From Rhodanobacteraceae bacterium (GTDB taxonomy: Bacteria; Pseudomonadota; Gammaproteobacteria; Xanthomonadales; SZUA-5): DNA of 64,000 nucleotides. Location of the stretch: the NCBI GenBank assembly GCA_024234055.1, contig JACKOW010000002.1, positions 62,001 through 126,000 of the forward strand. The letters are read 5' to 3'. Positions 61,739 to 64,000 of this stretch are shown one piece after another. The position numbers were made by a program, and so were the translations under genes. The notes beneath the pieces were generated by a model that was not told the DNA's origin, ran no database searches, and worked only from the letters and a program-made list of their open reading frames with translations. Each line of letters begins with the position of its first letter. Within the stretch, counting starts at the first letter, position 1.

Positions 61739-64000
61739 CTACCGCGATCCAACCAGCACCCGTCCTGACAGCGCCGGCACTTTCAACGCCAATCGCCGCT
61801 TCTCCACATCGAAATCCTGACCTGCGAGCACATCGCGCAAACCGACTTCTGACAGATCTTCAGGCAGCTCCAGAAAGAGCTTCTGCTCGCTCTCGCTGTT
61901 GTTGGTCACGACGATGGCGATCTGATCACCCAGCCGCCGCAGGAGCACGATCAGATGCTCGTCCAGATACAGCGGCGCATCCAGACTGCCGCGCCGCAAC
62001 ACGGCGTGTTCCTGCCGCATTCGGGTCAGCCCCCGCACCTGTTCGAGCATGGCCAGATCCGGCTCACCGCCCCGATCGGCCCAGGGATAGGTCACCCGAT
62101 TGTAGGGATCGTCGCCGCCGGTGACGCCGACCTCGTCGGCATAGAAGATCGCTGGCGAGCCGGGGTAGCTCATCTGCAACAGCATGGCCAGAAGCAATCG
62201 ACGCTTGGCCAGCGCCCGGGTCACCGGATCGGTCTCTGGCCCATGGTCGCCCAACACGTGCAAGGAGCGCGCCTGATCGTGCGTCGACAGCAGGTTCATC
62301 AGCGCATACAGCGCCTGCGGCGGATAGGCCTCACGCAACCATTCGAGATGGCCGTACATCAGCCTGGCATCGGCGCCACCGGCATATTCCAGCACGGCAT
62401 TGCGGAAGATGTAGTTCATGGTCGAATCGAACATGTCGCCGAGCAGGAACTTCGACGCGTCGAACCAGGTTTCGGCCACGGTCAGCGCATCGGGGCGATG
62501 GGCCCTGATGGCGCTGCGCCACTCGCGCCAGAAATCGTCCGGCACCCAGGGGGCGACATCCATGCGCCAGCCGGCGGCGCCCTGATCCAGCCAGTGCAGC
62601 ATCACCGAATCGGGTTTGCCGTAGGCGAAATCGCGAAAGGCGCGGGAGTCCTTGTTCAACTCCGGCAGATCTCGCACGCCCACCCAGCCCTGATAGGGCT
62701 GCTCGGCGTTGTCGGGATCAAATCGGTACCAGTAGGCATAGGGCGAGTCGGATCGGATTTCGCCTTTCTGGAAGGCGCCGATGCCCGGGTAGTTGCCGTA
62801 GCGGTTGAAGTACAGCGAGTCCTCGCCGGTGTGATTGAGCGAGGTATCGGGGATCACCCGAATGCCGCGCTTGGCGGCCTCGCTCGTCAAACGCGCGAAG
62901 TCAGCGTCGCTGCCGAAGCCCGGATCGACGCGGCGATAGTCGGCGGTGTCGTACTTGTGGTTGCTGGCGGCCTGAAACACCGGCGTCAGATACAGGGTGT
63001 TGGCGCCCAGATCCCGGATGTAGTCCAGCTTCTCGATGATGCCGGCAATATCGCCACCGAAGAAATCGTTGCTGTAACGGGCATCGGAACTATCGCCCGT
63101 GCCATTGAGCCAGGGCCGGTCGTTCCAGTCGCTGTGGAACTCGACCGTGCCATCGTGAAAGCGCTGCACGCCGGGTTCAGGATCATTGGAGCGATCGCCG
63201 TTGCGGAAGCGCTCCGGGAAAATGTAGTAATAGATGATGTCCGGCGCCCATTCGGGCACGACGAAGTCGGCGAGATAGACCGTCTGGCGATAACGGCGGA
63301 TGGATTCGGGGGATTCCGGCGCGAAACTGACCAGTCCCTCGCCGCCATTGCCGCGCTCGCGGGTCCAGAACACGGTATTGCGGTTGTTCTGGTAGACGTA
63401 GTGCTGCCCGCCGATCATCACGTCGAACCAGTAGCCGTAAACGCCGATGTCGTCGAATCGATGGGCAGCCTGCCAGCGCTGGCGGTCACCGCTGGCCTGT
63501 GCGCGCATCGGAATCCGGGCCAGTTCGTGGTAGCCCAGTTGCTCCTGATTGCCTGCCAGCAGCCGTGACTCAATGACCAGCGTGGCGCTGTCGACGCCGG
63601 GCAAGGCCGTCAGGGCAAAGTCGATCGGCTGACCGGCGACCACCGCACCAAACGGCGATTTGTCCTCCAGAACCCGAGAATCGAAACGCAGACTCAGGGC
63701 CACCGGATCGGTCACTGGCCGCGCCCGCGGATCATCAAAGCTCTTCGGGCCTATGGTCATCGTGGCCTTGCCCTGATCCAGAACCAGCTTGACCGTATGT
63801 TCGCCGGCAAAACGGAAGCGCAGATTGGCATTGCCGCCAGGATCAGAACCCCGGGCGAGCACCAAAGGCAACGAGTCGCTGAGCGTGTTGTCGCCGCCGA
63901 CTGCCGCGCCGAAGCTGGTCGCTGGCGTCCAAGCTGCATCGGCCAGCTTGAATTCCTGATGGGCGCTCGCCTCGACATTGAGATAGTAGCCATCGCAGCG
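61739..64000 (-). CDS. GH13 alpha-amylase family glycosidase (5' end beyond window)
   Basis: The frame is open from the right window edge to the stop, 753 residues. The first part carries beta-sandwich starch-binding-like modules (CDGYYLNVEASAHQEFKLAD at the edge, then VYGYWFDVMIGGQHYVYQNN). The catalytic barrel follows, with region I DTSLNHTG, the nucleophile Asp in GWRMDVAPWV, the acid Glu in TVAETWFD and the third acid in LLSTHDQARSLHVLG. This set resembles neopullulanase or maltodextrin glucosidase-type GH13 (GH13_20/21-like). The mature start and any signal peptide lie outside the window. A short 3' hairpin is at 61708-61735. Confidence 0.93.
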   Translation of the reverse strand, partial: RCDGYYLNVEASAHQEFKLADAAWTPATSFGAAVGGDNTLSDSLPLVLARGSDPGGNANLRFRFAGEHTVKLVLDQGKATMTIGPKSFDDPRARPVTDPVALSLRFDSRVLEDKSPFGAVVAGQPIDFALTALPGVDSATLVIESRLLAGNQEQLGYHELARIPMRAQASGDRQRWQAAHRFDDIGVYGYWFDVMIGGQHYVYQNNRNTVFWTRERGNGGEGLVSFAPESPESIRRYRQTVYLADFVVPEWAPDIIYYYIFPERFRNGDRSNDPEPGVQRFHDGTVEFHSDWNDRPWLNGTGDSSDARYSNDFFGGDIAGIIEKLDYIRDLGANTLYLTPVFQAASNHKYDTADYRRVDPGFGSDADFARLTSEAAKRGIRVIPDTSLNHTGEDSLYFNRYGNYPGIGAFQKGEIRSDSPYAYWYRFDPDNAEQPYQGWVGVRDLPELNKDSRAFRDFAYGKPDSVMLHWLDQGAAGWRMDVAPWVPDDFWREWRSAIRAHRPDALTVAETWFDASKFLLGDMFDSTMNYIFRNAVLEYAGGADARLMYGHLEWLREAYPPQALYALMNLLSTHDQARSLHVLGDHGPETDPVTRALAKRRLLLAMLLQMSYPGSPAIFYADEVGVTGGDDPYNRVTYPWADRGGEPDLAMLEQVRGLTRMRQEHAVLRRGSLDAPLYLDEHLIVLLRRLGDQIAIVVTNNSESEQKLFLELPEDLSEVGLRDVLAGQDFDVEKRRLALKVPALSGRVLVGSR

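Overview
The window looks like chromosomal DNA of a high-GC gammaproteobacterium, most likely in or near the Lysobacterales (Xanthomonadales). The basis is the gammaproteobacterial lptD-surA-pdxA-rsmA order, the divergent rluC/rne pair, hflK-hflC, PBP1b, an MFS-acyltransferase fusion and a WaaL/LpxL envelope cluster. This placement is inference from gene content, with no database search. Coding is dense, but many intergenic gaps are packed with repeats.

Layout. 0-6.4 kb is an accessory edge: a type I restriction-modification operon (hsdM-hsdS plus a coupled small gene cut by the window edge), then a truncated second copy of a WYL regulator and an internally deleted fic gene, an intact WYL regulator, and a block of about 22 degenerate 21-bp repeats. 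6.4-8.1 kb holds an uncharacterised 166-aa protein and a REP-associated tyrosine transposase (RAYT) flanked on both sides by its likely palindromic REP pairs. 8.1-14 kb has rluC, rne and a LuxR-type response regulator, with a 250-bp MITE-like element between the last two. 14.1-18.2 kb is one very large MscK-like mechanosensitive channel whose N-terminus is a periplasmic solute-binding domain. 19-25 kb carries a HerA/YjgR ATPase, a Kef-type antiporter, an LplT-PlsC type fusion and a lipoprotein methyltransferase.

25-31 kb is the lptD-surA-pdxA-rsmA operon on the minus strand, with start/stop overlaps at lptD/surA and pdxA/rsmA. 31-36.4 kb has two small envelope genes and an overlapping pair of LTA-synthase-like phosphotransferase and Omp85-type barrel. 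36.7-43.7 kb has mrcB and, divergently, a very long multi-domain glycosyltransferase. 44-49 kb has an SRPBCC/effector-binding protein, an ELM1-like protein, a RutE-like nitroreductase, PspF and a thioesterase. 49.8-54.2 kb is an LPS/glycan cluster (GT4, O-antigen ligase, GT2, LpxL acyltransferase, zinc-finger protein). 54.5-64 kb holds a secreted DUF4397 protein, hflK-hflC, tRNA-Arg(CCT), an ALDH7-type aldehyde dehydrogenase and a GH13 amylase cut by the right edge.

Two themes stand out. First, the intergenic DNA carries at least seven dispersed palindromic or inverted-repeat families plus 7-, 8- and 9-bp tandem repeats. Second, four otherwise intact genes between 21.7 and 41.4 kb (Kef antiporter, methyltransferase, surA, giant glycosyltransferase) are each split by one apparent single-base frameshift. 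Because surA is among them, assembly or sequencing error is at least as likely as real gene decay.
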